Shown: piece by piece, positions 10,665 to 22,994 of the stretch | Position numbering within the stretch: the first letter of the stretch is position 1 | Layout of the letters: the number at the start of each line of letters is the position of its first letter | Origin: Adiantum capillus-veneris | Taxonomy: Eukaryota; Streptophyta; Polypodiopsida; Polypodiales; Pteridaceae | Reading direction: 5' to 3' | Length of the DNA: 60,000 nt | NCBI GenBank assembly: GCA_014529385.2 | Contig: CM043958.1 | Span: 81,341,525-81,401,524, forward strand | The notes under the pieces: model-generated | Databases searched by the model: none | What the model was told of the DNA's origin: nothing | The model's input: the letters and a program-made list of their open reading frames with translations, nothing else | Position numbers and translations under genes: made by a program

Positions 10665-11616
10665 TGTCGTGCAGTAGCGCGTACATAATGGGAACGGGTG
10701 ATGAGCACCGAGATACATGTGATTTGATGCATGGGAACATTCTCCATCGTGTACATATGCACGCATAATATATAAGGTTAAATTATATACCTCATATAAT
10801 AAATTATTCCGAAAGTCATTTTCTTACTTCACCTTATTCTCTTTATGATATCTAATCCTCATGTATATATAGTATAAGCTCATAAAGTCACTGCACTAGC
10901 TTGTCTTTTTCCTACCATGCATCATTTTGTTAATTCATATCAATCCTCTTATTAACTTTAGTCCAAGGCTCCATGACATGCTTACATCCACCATGATGCG
11001 TTTACTTTTGGAAGCAAATGAAAACTTAAGCAAACCTAAGACTTCTAAAGCTAGAAGCATCTAAGAGAAAAGAACAAGTGGCAAGAAAAAGACTTCTAGC
11101 AGGACAAGTGGAAAGAAGAAGACTTTTAAAAAGACAAGTGTCATCACCAACAATGAGATATTTTGAGATAAAATTTTGGAAAAGAAAATAGACAATTGTT
11201 GCTCATGTTCTTCACAAGGTTAAGACTTGTGACACAAGTAGCTCAACACTTGTTTGAATGCTACCAAATATCTTCTTTTTCAAGAGGCAACTTCACCTAT
11301 AAATAGGACCCTTCTTCTTGCACTTGGGCATCGTATCGTATGAAGACAAGCTCTAATCTCCCAAGCACACTTCCATCGTATCAAACCAAGCCAAGCTCCT
11401 CCAACCTATCAAGCCAAGCTCCTCCACTCTCTCAAGCCAAGCTCTTCCACTCCATCAAGCCAAGCTCATACTACTATCATCATGTACTACTCTTGTCCTC
11501 ACAATTAACATTGTAAACTCTCAAATGCTATATATAATCATCTCTTATCAATAAAAGCCTTATTGCTGATGGTTAAAGAAATGTGTTAAAGGGAATCTCT
11601 TCTTGGTCCTTCATCA
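10665..11616 (+). mobile_element. Putative LTR with TATA box, minisatellite and polyadenylation signal
   Basis: Begins TGTCGTGCAG directly after a purine-rich tract and ends ...TCA just before a primer-site-like sequence. It contains TATAAATAGG near 11299 and CAATAAAAGCC near 11557, in the order expected for U3-R-U5. Neighbours agree: pol C-terminus on the left, gag remnant on the right. No second LTR copy is in the window to confirm the ends. Confidence 0.5.
11376..11470 (+). repeat. Short minisatellite, about 26-bp unit
   Basis: About four units around the core CAAGCCAAGCTCCTCCA, with variants TCTTCCA and CATACTA. It lies between the TATA box and the polyadenylation signal of the putative LTR. 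Confidence 0.8.
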
Positions 11617-11618
11617 AA

Positions 11619-11630
11619 TTGGCATCAAGC
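11619..11630 (+). promoter_or_regulatory. Primer-binding-site-like sequence
   Basis: TTGGCATCAAGC resembles the tRNA-iMet primer site TGGTATCAGAGC with changes. Its position right after an LTR-like end supports the reading; sequence match alone is weak. Confidence 0.35.
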
Positions 11631-12289
11631 TTGCACTCCTTATATCTCGCTCGAGTTTGTGCGGGAGTTGCATGCTATGATTTTCTTCTTTTCTTTTCCA
11701 ATCTTTATCTTTTTTTGTGCTTAGTACTTAGAAGTCTCTTATCTGCTTACTTGCCTTGAAGCATCTAGAGGAACAACCCGAGTGGATAAAATTTTCATTC
11801 CTTTCGCTTAAACAATCCCGTAGAATGAAAGTATTAGCCATAAACCCACTTCCGATTATTATTAGTGTTTCTCTTTGAGCTTGAACAGATGTGGGAAATT
11901 CTTCTTGCTCTTAAGAGTTGAGCCTATGCTTTGTTTCGCTATGAACTAAGAAGATTTATATACACACCTTATCCCAATTGCTAGGCAGAATATATAAATC
12001 ATTGCGAGCACTAAACTGCAATTTCAAACGCCAATCCGTAGTATGATTGGGTCATAAAGGCTAGCTGTCATTAACGTATCATTAACCCCTTTTATCCTTC
12101 CCATGATCAGATATGAACTGAGCTTTGACGTTGATGTCTTCATTTTTGTCTTGTTTTGAGTGAGGGGTTTTGTGTATAAGTGTGTGCGAGAGAGTGAAGC
12201 TCTTGTGGCTGCACTCAAAGTTTTTACCATCAACTATTGAGTTTCAACCTATCAAAGTCTCTTGCAATTCCTCGCAAACTCCCACAGCT

Positions 12290-12852
12290 AGAGGCCTCGC
12301 GCTTTCCTTGGCAAGAACGCCAACTTTCCGACACCGCAAGTTTGAAGGCGGTCTACATCCACTTTTGAAGCCTCTTATGCATGTCGCAAAGAAGGAAAAT
12401 TTAAAGGATTACATGGAGTCAGCATTGAACGCGGAAGCTTGTGATATGAAGCGGACGCTGAAGCGAAAGAGTTCATCTATGAATGAATGGTCATCAAAGA
12501 AAGCGAAGATTGACGAGACTCAAGAAAAGAATTCTTCAACATCTACTAAACCCTCAAGTTCTAAAGATCAGCCCAGGCAAAAAAGACCAGCCTACAACAA
12601 GTTGTCAAAGGAGGAAATGGAGAGACAAATCATGAAGGCAGGTGTTTTGAATGCGATGGCAAAGGACATGTGGCATGGGAGTGTAAAAAGAAGAAAAGAA
12701 ACAAGAAAAATGTAGGTGAGCCAACCAAACCAAAGGTTTTTACCAAAATTGATATCCTAGTTCCTGAATGCAGTACTCATGCTAAAGTATTAAAAGCCTC
12801 ACAAGAGCGGGCACAACCCACAAAGAAACCCTCACTCACAAGTTCACGATAA
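12290..12852 (+). pseudogene. Retrotransposon gag remnant with CCHC zinc knuckle
   Basis: The frame 12356-12640 holds a basic, K/S-rich linker ('KRTLKRKSSSMNEWSSKKAK'). The adjoining frame encodes 'CFECDGKGHVAWEC' at about 12642-12683, a perfect C-x2-C-x4-H-x4-C zinc knuckle, followed by a lysine-rich stretch and an open frame to the TAA at 12850. Gag proteins use this knuckle to package element RNA. A one-base shift separates the two parts. The gag lies about 700 bp downstream of the LTR and primer site at 10665-11630, as expected for one element; no protease or RT follows. Confidence 0.7.
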
Positions 12853-12924
12853 ACACAGGAGATGACCTCCAAAACTCTAACAGTCATAAATTCTTCCTCC
12901 GAGTACTAATCAACCTCTTGTCCT

Positions 12925-13100
12925 ACTAGACGAGTTGACATACTAGACCAATCGACCTCCGGACCTACTAGACCAATTTGGACCTGCTAGACTTGATCAA
13001 CCTCTTAACCTGCTAGACTAGTCGAACAGCTAGACTTCCCTCGAATAGTTGACCTGCTAGACTAGTCGACTTGCACTAGCAACCTAGTCTACTAGATGAA
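12925..13100 (+). repeat. Degenerate tandem repeat around GACCTGCTAGACTAGTCGA
   Basis: Units of about 20-30 bp built on 'acctgctagac' and 'tagtcgac' recur at least six times with divergence. No coding sense. Confidence 0.7.
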
Positions 13101-13835
13101 CACTTCCAATTGGGCTAGTTATGCAACCAGCTTATATGAGCGAGGTAGAGAGACTTCAATTGAGGTCTCATCAGGCCTACCAAAAATGAGAGCACCTATA
13201 GTAGGAAAACTATGCCGTGCTCTCTAGTGTGGGTGCTCCTCAATGCAATATACAAGGAATTTCACTCAATGGCACATAGCAAGAAAAACTCAAAGACTAA
13301 TGGACAACTAAAATGAAATACAACAAGACAATGAACTAGAAGTAGAAAAAGCACAATAGACCCCAAAACTCAATATGAGCCTAGCTGCTCTCAATGTATC
13401 GAGTATAGACTAGCTGCTAGTAGCACGCACAGCTCCAGACCAAGTGCTCATAAGATACAATGGGAGTGTCGAGGCTCAAACCGTGCAAGGAAAGTGCTGT
13501 GACTGTGACTAGACTATAGACCCCAAGTATGACCCATCAGAGACCCAGATTCACAAATATACAACAGCTACATCACATCCATAGCTACTCAGAAAAATCT
13601 TCAAGAGACATCTACACGTCTAGACTGAGCGGGAAGTGATAGGCTAGCCACAGTGTTGACTCAGCTACCACTCCTACGTGTCGACCACCAAGCACCTCCA
13701 GTCAACTAAAACGCCGCCAATGACCCTAGGGCCTGGTCCATCAGCCAAGTGACCGCCCAAGTGTAAATCTAGACCAACTATAACTACTAACTGCCTGTCC
13801 AGCACATGTGACATTGGATCCTAGCTACAATTGCT
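13101..13835. other. Unassigned stretch
   Basis: No gene, LTR or LINE part recognised. Sequence is stop-rich in all frames. Confidence 0.4.
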
Positions 13836-14848
13836 ATGGATTTTACCTTTGACCTCCCGAAGACTTAGGGTGGGCATGTTGGCATCCAGACTATAGTGGA
13901 TAGCTTCAGCAAACAGGCCCACTTTATACCAATGAAGAAGACACTGAAGACCAATCACTTGGCTAAAGAATTTATTGCACAGATCTTCAGATTTCATGGG
14001 ATGCCAAAGTCTATTGTATCACGCAGAGACCCCAGGTTTACAAGTTTTTTTGGGAGAGCCATTTGCGAGAATTTGCATACAACACTCAGGTTCTCTTTGT
14101 CGTTTCCTGCACAGATAGGTGGGCAGTTGAAGATTACCGACTCACTGGTGTTAAGACTTGTTGTAGTGCTATATATCTGATTAAAAGTCTGAGTGGGACA
14201 AGTATTTGCCATTCGTCTGCTGGAAAGGCACTGCTTCATATAGACAAGGGTGGCAAGAAGGTTCTACCTATCTTGTGCACCAACAAGGACAAGATCTTTC
14301 AGGCAGATCACTTTGTTGAGGATCTAGCGACATCTTTTGCCAAGGTTAAGGAGACTTTGTAGAAGTCTCAAGACAAGCATAAGAAAGCAGCACATAAGCA
14401 ACGACGCGACTTGCACTTGAAGACTTAGCCCAGATTGCGGAAGATGAGGAAAAGAAGCGGCTACTATGGACCTTTCTAGAGCTTAGAGAAGATTAAAGAC
14501 GTATACTTTGCCAGATCATTGGAGGATTCACAATGCTTTTCATGTGAGTATAGCTACTATGACCTTTAAAGGATAGGTGTCAAAGGATTTGGAGCCAGAG
14601 GAGCAGCCAGGTCAAAGAGATAAGAGGAAATCCCTCAACCTATGCACACCCTAGCATGCAAGGAAAGGAAAGTGAAGGGAAAGCTGGCTTGGAAATTCTT
14701 GGTCGAGTTCATGAACTACACTACTTTTGATGCCAAGTGGGTGGAGGAGGAGGACTGGGCAGATACATCTCAGTTGTTAGAGCTTTACCTTGAGGCTTTT
14801 GGAATTGGCATCAAACTCTGCAAAAGTGCAGGTCAATTCAATCGTTGA
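13836..14848 (+). pseudogene. Ty3/gypsy chromovirus remnant: integrase core to chromodomain
   Basis: Degraded but ordered match to the intact element. 'DSFSKQAHFIPMKKTLK' (13896), 'FRFHGMPKSIVSRRDPRFTS' (14008) and the 'SFPAQIGGQ' counterpart of the HPQTDGQ block come from the integrase catalytic core. The second catalytic Asp position reads SRRD where the intact element has SDRD. After frame breaks a 'GGKKVLPILCTNKDKIF' block and finally 'ACKERKVKGKLAWKFLVEF' and 'FDAKWVEEEDWAD' (14657-14780) follow; this last part is the chromodomain, which in chromoviruses directs integration to marked chromatin. An LTR-like region begins shortly after (about 14990), so the piece is the 3' third of an element. 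Confidence 0.8.
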
Positions 14849-14989
14849 GTCTCATAAAGTGCTTGCTGCACAAAAGGGAGCCGTTCCACTAACTTGTCAC
14901 AGATCAACACACATTGATAATAAAGTAAACCAATTTTTTCTTTGGTATTTTGGGGGTGGTACTCTGTCTGGTGACTACTATATACTGTT

Positions 14990-15690
14990 TCAAACTTGTA
15001 TGTTTGTTTGCGTATGTGAGGTAGAATATCTCCAGCCGTTATGTTCTCAGAGGTGAGATGCTGATGAATCTAGTGCATCAAGACATCTATTAGAGATCGG
15101 CGAGGCCTGGTTGTGATGTCTCGATAAATTAAGCCTGATCAATGATTGCAAGTGATTGGAACAGAACCACGAGCCCGGGGCAGGCTTGGAAATCGCAGCC
15201 CAAATGACAAGCCGCACGGCCAAGTGCTGATGTGGCGGGTACAGACTACTTGATGTAGCAGGTGTAAGGATTGCTGGCATGGTGGCTCTTACGGATTTGC
15301 TGATGCGGCAGTTTTAACATTGGGGATGCTTTTTGACATCTACTAATGATAGCAGATGATTTTAGTGCTTTAGAGCACTATTTAAAAGTAGCTTGTAAAG
15401 CTCTTTGCTTTTGGGGTCGGTGCTTTTAAATATGAGGCCATGTTAGCCATTTGACACAAATTTATGTGGGTGGGCTCACACTGGCAGTTGTATACAAGTA
15501 GCTTGATCATTAAAACAAAGTAGTACCAAAAGGAGCCCTTGTTACACTTCCGAGTGGGAAACTCCGCCCCATTGTGTCTCGTCTACACTGTTCTCTTACC
15601 ATTTAAGTTTCAGTCAGTTTGTGGTATTGTTGCATTATTTTACCACCTTGTCACATGACTTGTCAGTTTGATGTTGCCTCCCCCATAGAA
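14990..15690 (+). mobile_element. 3' LTR-like region of the 13836 chromovirus remnant
   Basis: Shares blocks in the same order with 41930-43140: 'gtgcatcaagacatc(t/c)attagagat', then TGATGTGGC boxes, then the 'ccaaaaggagc' and 'gggaaactccgcccca' block. Lies just after the chromodomain, as a 3' LTR should. Boundaries approximate. Confidence 0.55.
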
Positions 15691-17158
15691 ACTACGACCC
15701 TTTGAAAGTTACTCCCAAGGACACTGTCACCTATGATCTTACATAGTCAATTGACTCTCAAGTCTCCTCTAAATGTAAATTGCAGTTGTCATCTGGTTAC
15801 CCATGCGTAGCTTTGGTTACACCAAGGTTCATTGTAAGATCTCCATCCACACAAAAGGGCTGCACTGCATCCAGATATTGTCATAATCCCTTCAAAAAGT
15901 CTGTAATAAGCACGACGACATCTGCATGCAGCATAAAATAGGGATGGGCATCGACACCCCAGCTAGACTCGTCCCCTGGGCCCCCATGCTTTTCCTTCCT
16001 ATGTAATCTTACTTGTGCTCACTCATCTCCAGAGGGTATAGTTCAGTGAGTTTTCATGCCACTTGGGAGCGGAGCCCTAATTTGAAGGATTTTTAGGACC
16101 TGTCACCCTTCTCCATTACTTGCTTGGCGATCAGAATGGAGGGCAAGGGCAACATATGAGTGCATCCAGACACTTAAGTCATCAATGTTAGAACATATGC
16201 ATAAGGAGGCTGGTACTTTGCTACCAAACAACCACACTTTGTCACTCGCTTCATCTTCTCCAATTATGGTGTCCAAAGAAATTGCAAGCTAGCACGTTAT
16301 GTGCTTCAAAGACCTACCTCTGTCATAAGCTACTGAAAGAGTAGAAAAAAATTTAACAACAGGCAAGCAATACAGATGTCTTTGAGCAATGTAAGTAAAC
16401 ACCACATATCAGGGAACACGACGAATAATAAGGACACTATGACCTAGCCCCATAGTTAGAAAGCAACCTTGCACAGCCAACTGGACTTGCTTAACAAAAT
16501 CGATTTGACTGCTTACATCCTGAAGGTTAACTTGAAGCATCTACAAAACCCAGACAATATCAATCAGCTTGCCATATCTATTACAAGACAGGATAGACTA
16601 GAATGTCCATATGCAAGCACAAAAAGTCGGCATGGCACCAAAAGCGAAATAAGCATTTGAAATATGCAAGAACATGATAAGAATGTGCAAGAGATTTCTA
16701 CAACCCTGCTCATGGAGGGCTTCGTGATCTTATTCATGTTCCCATCTTCAAAGCTTTCTGAATTAGTTTTAGAGGTCACACATATAAACAGTTCTAAGAA
16801 ATTTCATGGGATAACTGTGAGTGTTCCTTAGTAACTCATGTAGTATAGGCTAGGGGCGAAAACGAGGTTGCATTATGTAAGCGTATTTTACCAATGTACC
16901 CATACCCACCACTTGTCTCGACCATCGAGTTACGGTTTACCATCCCCCCCCCCCCCCTGCCCCCAAAAAAAAGGCTATTCACAAGGTCAAAAGAAGTGGA
17001 GACACAAGGTGGCATGCCTGTGACAAGCCAGCTGAAGTGGCAAAAAGCTAGACAATATCCATGGTTGTAAGAAGTAAGATTTGTGAAATCACCTCGACAA
17101 ATATGACAATCAATTCATGAGCCATGTTTGGAACGTGCAACAATGACAAAATGATTAC
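15691..17158. other. Unassigned; possible intron sequence of the minus-strand amidohydrolase gene
   Basis: No repeats of the families above and no clear coding part. A C run (about 16943-16957) is present. Because a splice-bounded host exon lies at 17159-17260, part of this may be intron. Confidence 0.35.
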
Positions 17159-17260
17159 CTGAAGGCCTCCTGAAATCACATGGACATGAGAATCTATAAA
17201 TCCTGGGACTACAAAACTTCCATGTAAGTCCTCATAACGAGTGTTTGGGCCAATATTTGT
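17159..17260 (-). CDS. Internal exon of an amidohydrolase-family gene (LAF3/YtcJ-like)
   Basis: On the minus strand a 102-bp exon (34 codons, phase 0 at both ends) is bounded by an acceptor ...TACGTGCAG and a donor CAG|GTAATC. It encodes 'YEDLHGSFVVPGFIDSHVHV' followed by 'ISGGLQ'. The 'VVPGFIDSHVH' string is the signature of metal-dependent amidohydrolases, whose H-x-H binds the catalytic metal; in plants the closest remembered match is the LAF3/YtcJ-like group, where the same 'G-VVPG-IDSHVH-I-GGLQ' run occurs. The exon is uninterrupted and splice sites are canonical, so a live host gene is plausible. I found no neighbouring exons with confidence: the start of the protein should lie at higher coordinates and the rest at lower ones, perhaps beyond long introns. 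It could also be a lone exon of a broken gene. Confidence 0.75.
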
Positions 17261-18299
17261 CTGCACGTACAATTAATGTTTGAGAAGAGCATAAATCTTA
17301 ATCCTCAGATCTCAAACAAGGAGACATAGCAACATACAACAATGCCTCTTGCAAAGTCCATGGAATTGTTACTTTATGTAGTATTGATAAAAGCTCGGTC
17401 TAGTAAGGTCATTTATGATTTAACATATCATCTTGAAATGTGAAACATCAATCATACATCCATATATAGAAAAATTGAAGGACCCAAGGCACCAAGATAA
17501 GTTTTAATAACTACAAGTGCACAACACCTCCCTTGACTCATCTCTAGATCAATCTTGTACACAAAAATATTATTACTTGAAACAAGTTGCAATTATTTCA
17601 AATTCAAAACTAAATATCTTCAAATCTTCTCCTGAGTGAATTGACACATCTACAGAGAGAAACAAACACTTTTCTATCAGACTAGGAAATAGCAAACACA
17701 TTGCAGGTCTCTTATTGGGAGTGAGAGAGAGGATCGAAGTGCTTGAAAATGCTATACGATACATAAATCAAGGCTTTAATTGAGCTGCGACCTTTTCACA
17801 CTCGCCGGACACGTTCACTTATAAAGGTTTTTAACAGTTGGGTTAAACATTTTTAGGACTTCCTTACCGGGTGTCAACCACCTGAAGAAGATTATCAGCA
17901 CAAGAAAACTTATTGAACTGACTTCTTGAAAACGCTTCTTGAGATAGGTAAAGATGTGGGCTTCTGATTGGGTCCCACTGGAATGGTACTTACAAACTTG
18001 CAAGTCAAGTTAAATGGCAAGCTATATATGCATACGCCCTTATAGAGCGCCTATGATACCCAGTGGCCAACAAAACTTTGTACTCCCTTAGGGCTGATAG
18101 GAGGTGGCACGCCCCATTATCACAATAACCTTATCAGGATCAAGGGCTAGCCCTTTGGCAAAGACCACAAGACTAAGGAGAGTACCTTGAGTCTCCAAAA
18201 AATGAAACTTGTTCGGGTTGCAAGCTTCCCAACACTTGTGGAAGATCTTTGCTAAAGGTGTTCCTAGAAACTTTCAAGTGTAATAGAACATTGGGCACT
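17261..18299. other. Unassigned; possible intron or intergenic sequence
   Basis: AT-rich, no repeat family recognised, no convincing exon. Confidence 0.35.
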
Positions 18300-20345
18300 T
18301 GTGAAGCTAGAGAAGCCATCCACAAAAACTGTAAGTTAGCAGCAGCGGGACAAATACAACATATGCTACCTCGTTACAAGCAGAGAGGCATTCTTTAGAC
18401 CATAAGGTATCTTTTGTATTTGAAGGTACCCCAACATCCTCCAACACACCCTCACAGAAGGCGTTGGGTAACCCATCCTTGATGATTGCTTTGTTGAGTG
18501 CAGGGAAATCAAGGCACACCCATATCTTGTTCGCCTACTTCTGGGGGGCAATGAACGTGGGAGAGAGCACTTCGAGTGTTCATCTTGGCTTCCTCCAGCT
18601 TCTTATTTGACTGCAACAGCATACTTTCCATTCAGCTCGTAGGCCTTCCCCGGACAAGATGGGTGCCTCCTACTAAAGGAACGGTATGCATGCCCAACTC
18701 TCTAGAATGCCTTCGAAATCCTGGTCTTACAGGCACACATTTTTGTAAGATGAAAGAAACTGCCTGCTCAAGTAGCACTCGCCCCATAACATGCTGCCAG
18801 AAAAATAGGCCTCAGGTTGTGCTCAGAGCTGAGATTGTATTCCTTCATTGGGTCCTAGACGAAGGGGAACATCGTCAGGGGCCGCAGCAGAAGATCTTAA
18901 GGCATTTGTGTCATGTGCCGGGGTCGTGTCAATGTTGAGCTCTTAAGGCATTTGTGTCATATGTCGAGGTCTGTCAATGTTGAGCTTCACAAACTTAGGC
19001 TGTAGCCCGCCCTCGAGTAGCTCATCCAGTGGGAAGTCTTCAAGAGCACCTTCACCTTAGGCGGAGGGGCGGTGGTTTAGTTTGTAGGTGGCACTGGAGT
19101 ACGTCTGGCTATGGGTGACTTCTTTCTACGACGGTGGTTGGTGATCGGCTCTCCTAGCCCGAAAGACTCAACCTCAACCTCGGTACCAGAGTCACCCTTG
19201 GGACCAAAGTGAGAGCCAGCAAGTGGTGCACTAAAACCAACCTCAGACTCTTAGGTGTTGTAAGAGTTGGAATCAGCACTGAAATCTAGCTCAAAAATAA
19301 AATCTTGCAGTTGCGGGGAAACCTTTTCTACTATGGCCAATGGCACCACCATCCCGTGATTGGCTAATGTGACCGACAAAGGTGCTAGGCTACTTGGGTG
19401 CATGCCATGATCCATCATAGTAAACTCTTGCCTTACTTTGATGCCTCAACTGCCATCCACAATAACCCATGTGAATTGATTGCCTAGGATGGAAACTGAG
19501 AGACGGTGGCTAGGATAATCTGAAAGAGGTGCCGAAGATGAGCCATCCAACATGTCTGCGACTGCCTAAGGGGAAGGTGCCCGCCACTAGTTTCTATACA
19601 TGGTGGAAGGAGAATGAATGTGTCAGTGCTAAGGTGCCACTCCAAAATGTAGGGTCGAGACGTAAAAGCTCATAGGGCGACACTTGCTCGTAGGTATCGT
19701 TAAGAATCTTCCTTGCTGGATTCTCAGTGTGCTCAGGAAAGGAACCATCTGTAGTAGCCGTAGCAGGCATATACTGCAGGTCATGAAGGGCACTCACAAA
19801 AGCTTCATGTGCCTGCTACTTGAGAGGTTGCACTAGCTTTGCCTTGAGAGGGGTCTCTGGGCTGACATATAGAGGAGGATATCCTGGGATCCCTAAGCTG
19901 GGTCTGACAGACTAATACCAAGAGCAGCCATTTGAGCTCTTGTCAAAACGCCACAAGTATTTGATAGGGCTAATTATTCCTTGGGTGACACACATGAACA
20001 GAGGTCGAAGATTAACCGAATCATGTTAATGGGAAAAGTGAACTCTATGCTTTTGGTAGGACTGTTGGAGGCAGAAGCTCTAGTCTTTGGGCAATCTCTT
20101 GTGAAATGGTCCTCGGACTCTGGGCAATGTTGACATGGGGGTGCACCTTCAAGTAGAGGGCATTGCCCTTGGTAGTGTTCGTACTCCCTACATCTGTAAC
20201 ATCGATTAGAAGAGTGGTTGGGAGGACGAGGAGGGTGAGGATTTTCTGGTACGGAAGCAGAGGTAGGCATGGGTGGAGGTGAGGTGCATTGCATGCAAGT
20301 GGTAGCAATCTGGGAGCGGTGTTGATGCAAGATGGCCATGTGGTA
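18300..20345 (-). pseudogene. Ty3/gypsy remnant, gag to RT, minus strand
   Basis: Reading leftward from 20339, the first open part (20339-19974) has 'CYRCREYEHYQGQC', a C-x2-C-x4-H-x4-C zinc knuckle, followed by a second Cys/His group 'CQHCPESEDHFTRDC' with one extra residue before His. Paired knuckles are usual in some gag proteins. Degenerate linker and protease-region sequence follows with many stops. At 18519-18330 'MCLDFPALNKAIIKDGLP' matches the early RT motif (usual form CVDYRALNK-T-K-R-P-P). No catalytic YxDD is visible, since the remnant ends near 18300. The ordering gag-pol on one strand supports a single old element about 2 kb long with internal losses. Confidence 0.65.
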
Positions 20346-20539
20346 GCTTATGTGAAAGCCTCTCTTCTTCTAAAGTGAAAAAGCATTGCACAGGTGTATG
20401 AGAAGGAGCTCTTAGTTGATGCATGCCTTGAGTTCAAGGAAACATTAACTCTATAGTGCACACTAATCATCAAAGTTTGCGATTTTTCTCATCTCAACCG
20501 AGATTGTCCGACAAGCAGATGCGATGAGAAAATTTGTTG

Positions 20540-21440
20540 TCGTAGTTTCATTCCTTGATTGTCTACATTGAGGGCAAGAAGAATGTGATTGCAGATGCTC
20601 TATCTTGCAAGCCATAGATTTGTGTCATCACGACCATATTCCATCGTGAGTATGATGATATGAGGGAGCGGTACGCTTTGGATCTAAAATTTGACACCAT
20701 TTATGATCGGCTTTGCAATGTGGAGATGTTATCAGGATACACTCTCAAGGACAGTTACCTAATGCGTAGAACCAAGTCGTGTGTGACCCGGGATTTGCTA
20801 AAAAAAGTGTTGACGCAATGCCATAGTGCACCGTACCTTGGGCATAGAGGCATTAAGGTGACCTCAAGGCAGTAGAGAGCTACTTCTATTGGCCTCAGGA
20901 GCTCAAGTATACGTGCCTTCAATGATTCAACATCGACTGTGGGAGAGTGTAACTATAAATCTCATCTTTGACCTTCCAAAGACATCGAGTGGAAATGATG
21001 GCATTTGCTAATGTGGATAGGTTCAGAAAGCAAGCTCGATTTGTTTCGGTGAAGGAGACAATCACATGGCTAGGTTGCTCATTGCATAGATATAAAGATG
21101 TCATGGGATGCCAGAGTCTATTATGTCGTATAGAGACCGCAAGATGACTAGCCTGTTTGGACGGCATTATGTGAGAATCTGGGTATGACACTTAGTTCTC
21201 TTTGTCATATTTCATCCAAAGACCGAAGATTACCAATTTAGTGGTGTTGAACTTGTTGAAGTGCTATATCTCTCACCACAAATCTGAGTGGGATAAATAT
21301 TTGCCATCAGTGGAGTTTAAAAAAAACATAGTTCGCACATCTATAGGGATGGCCCCTTTTGAGATAGTCTATATTACGTCCTCAGACATCAGGATGGGCC
21401 AACTTGCCAAGTGTGAACATGGCCTTATGGTTAGGGCGGT
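20540..21440 (+). pseudogene. Ty3/gypsy remnant: RNase H end to integrase
   Basis: Ordered matches to the intact element through many frame breaks. 'HIEGKKNVIADALSCKP' at about 20561-20613 equals the end of RNase H (VEGKKNVVADALSRKP). Then 'HREYDDMRERYALD' (about 20643), the zinc-binding integrase N-terminus 'CHSAPYLGHRGIK' (20819), the 'IFDLPKT' and 'FRKQARFV' blocks of the catalytic core, and 'KSEWDKYLPSVEF' followed by 'VRTSIGMAPFEIV' (21279-21370). The catalytic residues are mostly mutated. It likely belongs with the LTR-like region starting at 22206, giving the 3' half of an element. Confidence 0.75.
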
Positions 21441-22205
21441 TAAGGAATCCTAGGCTCATTTGTGAGCTATATTGTGTGGTCGCCACATTTGGACTCTAGG
21501 CCCTTGGCAGCTCTACCTGCACAACCGTATCAGTGTAGGCTTGGTGGTATGGGACACCAGCCCTTGTGGTAGAGGTTAGCCTGTAGGCTACAGGCTCCCA
21601 AGCTCGGGGGTGAGCCCATATTGATTCTATGGCTGGGAGGTGAGCCTCATGTCTGCTCTCTACGCTTGTTATGCATGAGCATGGTTTGTGTCATGTCGTT
21701 TGTGCAGGATGGATCTGGCAAGGGACTAACATTGTATCAGAGCCTCTTCCTGCTTGTACATACGTCATGGCAACGTGCAAAAATTAGTTATTTTTGGACT
21801 TCAATATACCAACTGATCAGGGAGCGACGACACATTAGGAACGAACAAACCTTGGATAAAAGAAAAAAACCATGAATTTTGCTTTTGTTTTATAAGATTT
21901 GTATGAATTTATGATGAATGATGATAATTATCATGATCTTGGGTGTGCGATCGGCATCCAAGCATTATCCATTGCCATTGGCTATGATACTGGCCATATG
22001 ACAGATTTTCAGACACACTCGAGGTGTCTACAGCTAGCTTATCTCTTTTATGCACACTCCCATCATTGCACAAAAATGCATGACTAAATGATCACTCGTG
22101 GGATTTCAATTGTGTAAATGTCAAAAGTGTGGCCATTCTTATATTAATTTTTTTCTCTGCTATACCCTGCAAGCGAGATGATTGCTTTGATTTTAGAAGG
22201 CAGTA
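21441..22205. other. Unassigned, with a primer-site-like sequence
   Basis: TTGTATCAGAGCC at 21732-21744 resembles the tRNA-iMet primer site of LTR elements (TGGTATCAGAGC) with one change. No coding part recognised around it. Could be a leftover LTR/primer junction. Confidence 0.35.
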
Positions 22206-22990
22206 TGTGACGGGGTTTTAGGGTTAGGGTTTCTTCGTCAAGGTCACGGACGCATTTGATCACTGCGTTCGTTTGACCAGTCACAGACTCTCTCCCCCTC
22301 GAAAGGTGGTCCATCCCAATCTCTTTGTCAGATCTAGAATCCTCTATGCCGTGCACAGAATTTCTCTTTTCTTTTATGTCCATATTTGCATCTGTGATCA
22401 CCTCTGTTGCGTGAGAAATACTGATGGATTCTCGGAATGACCCTCAGGATTTGTGCTAACTTCATTGAGTTTTGCAGATTCTAGACTAGGGGCCTAAACC
22501 CTAGCAGAAGAAGAAAACAGAAGATCTACCTACTTACAGAACATCGGTCGAGTGGCTTGAAAGTCAAGAAGGTTAGGATTAGGACTAAAAATTCTAACCC
22601 TAACTTGAAATAAAGCAGCACACACACATACACAAGATTTTGCGTAGAGGCATGCTGATGTGGCAGCACTATACGGATTGTTCCAAGAATAACGGAGACC
22701 ACAGATGACGTGGCAAATTGTACAGACAACCCTATAGGTGCATGCTTTTGGACGTGGAGCTTTTAGAAGAGAAGCTTTTCATGTATTTCTTTTGTGTAGG
22801 CCAAGGGGTCTTTAAATATGTATAATGGGTTCTCTCTCTAGCATTTTACCGCGTGGAGAACAAGAGCAAAGTGCCAGAATAGTACCTTGTTGATGAAATA
22901 AAAAGAAAACCGAAAGGGGCGCCAGCCTTTGGGGCCGATGCCATTTGGGAGTGGAACTCTGTACTGTTGTGCGGTTTCAATAGCAACGCA
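22206..22990 (+). mobile_element. LTR-like region (chromovirus type), truncated on the right
   Basis: Starts TGTGACGGGG after a purine-rich AGAAGGCAG. Contains TGATGTGGC (22656-22664) and TGACGTGGC (22706-22714) boxes, a TATA-like TTAAATATG near 22812, and ACCGAAAGGGGCGCC at 22909-22923, which is also in the intact element's LTRs and at 26851. Cut off where LINE A3 starts. Confidence 0.55.
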
Positions 22991-22994
22991 TGCC

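Noticed and set aside
18576-18938. 120-codon plus frame
   Set aside because: It lies opposite a minus-strand gypsy remnant and shows no motif; a shadow frame.
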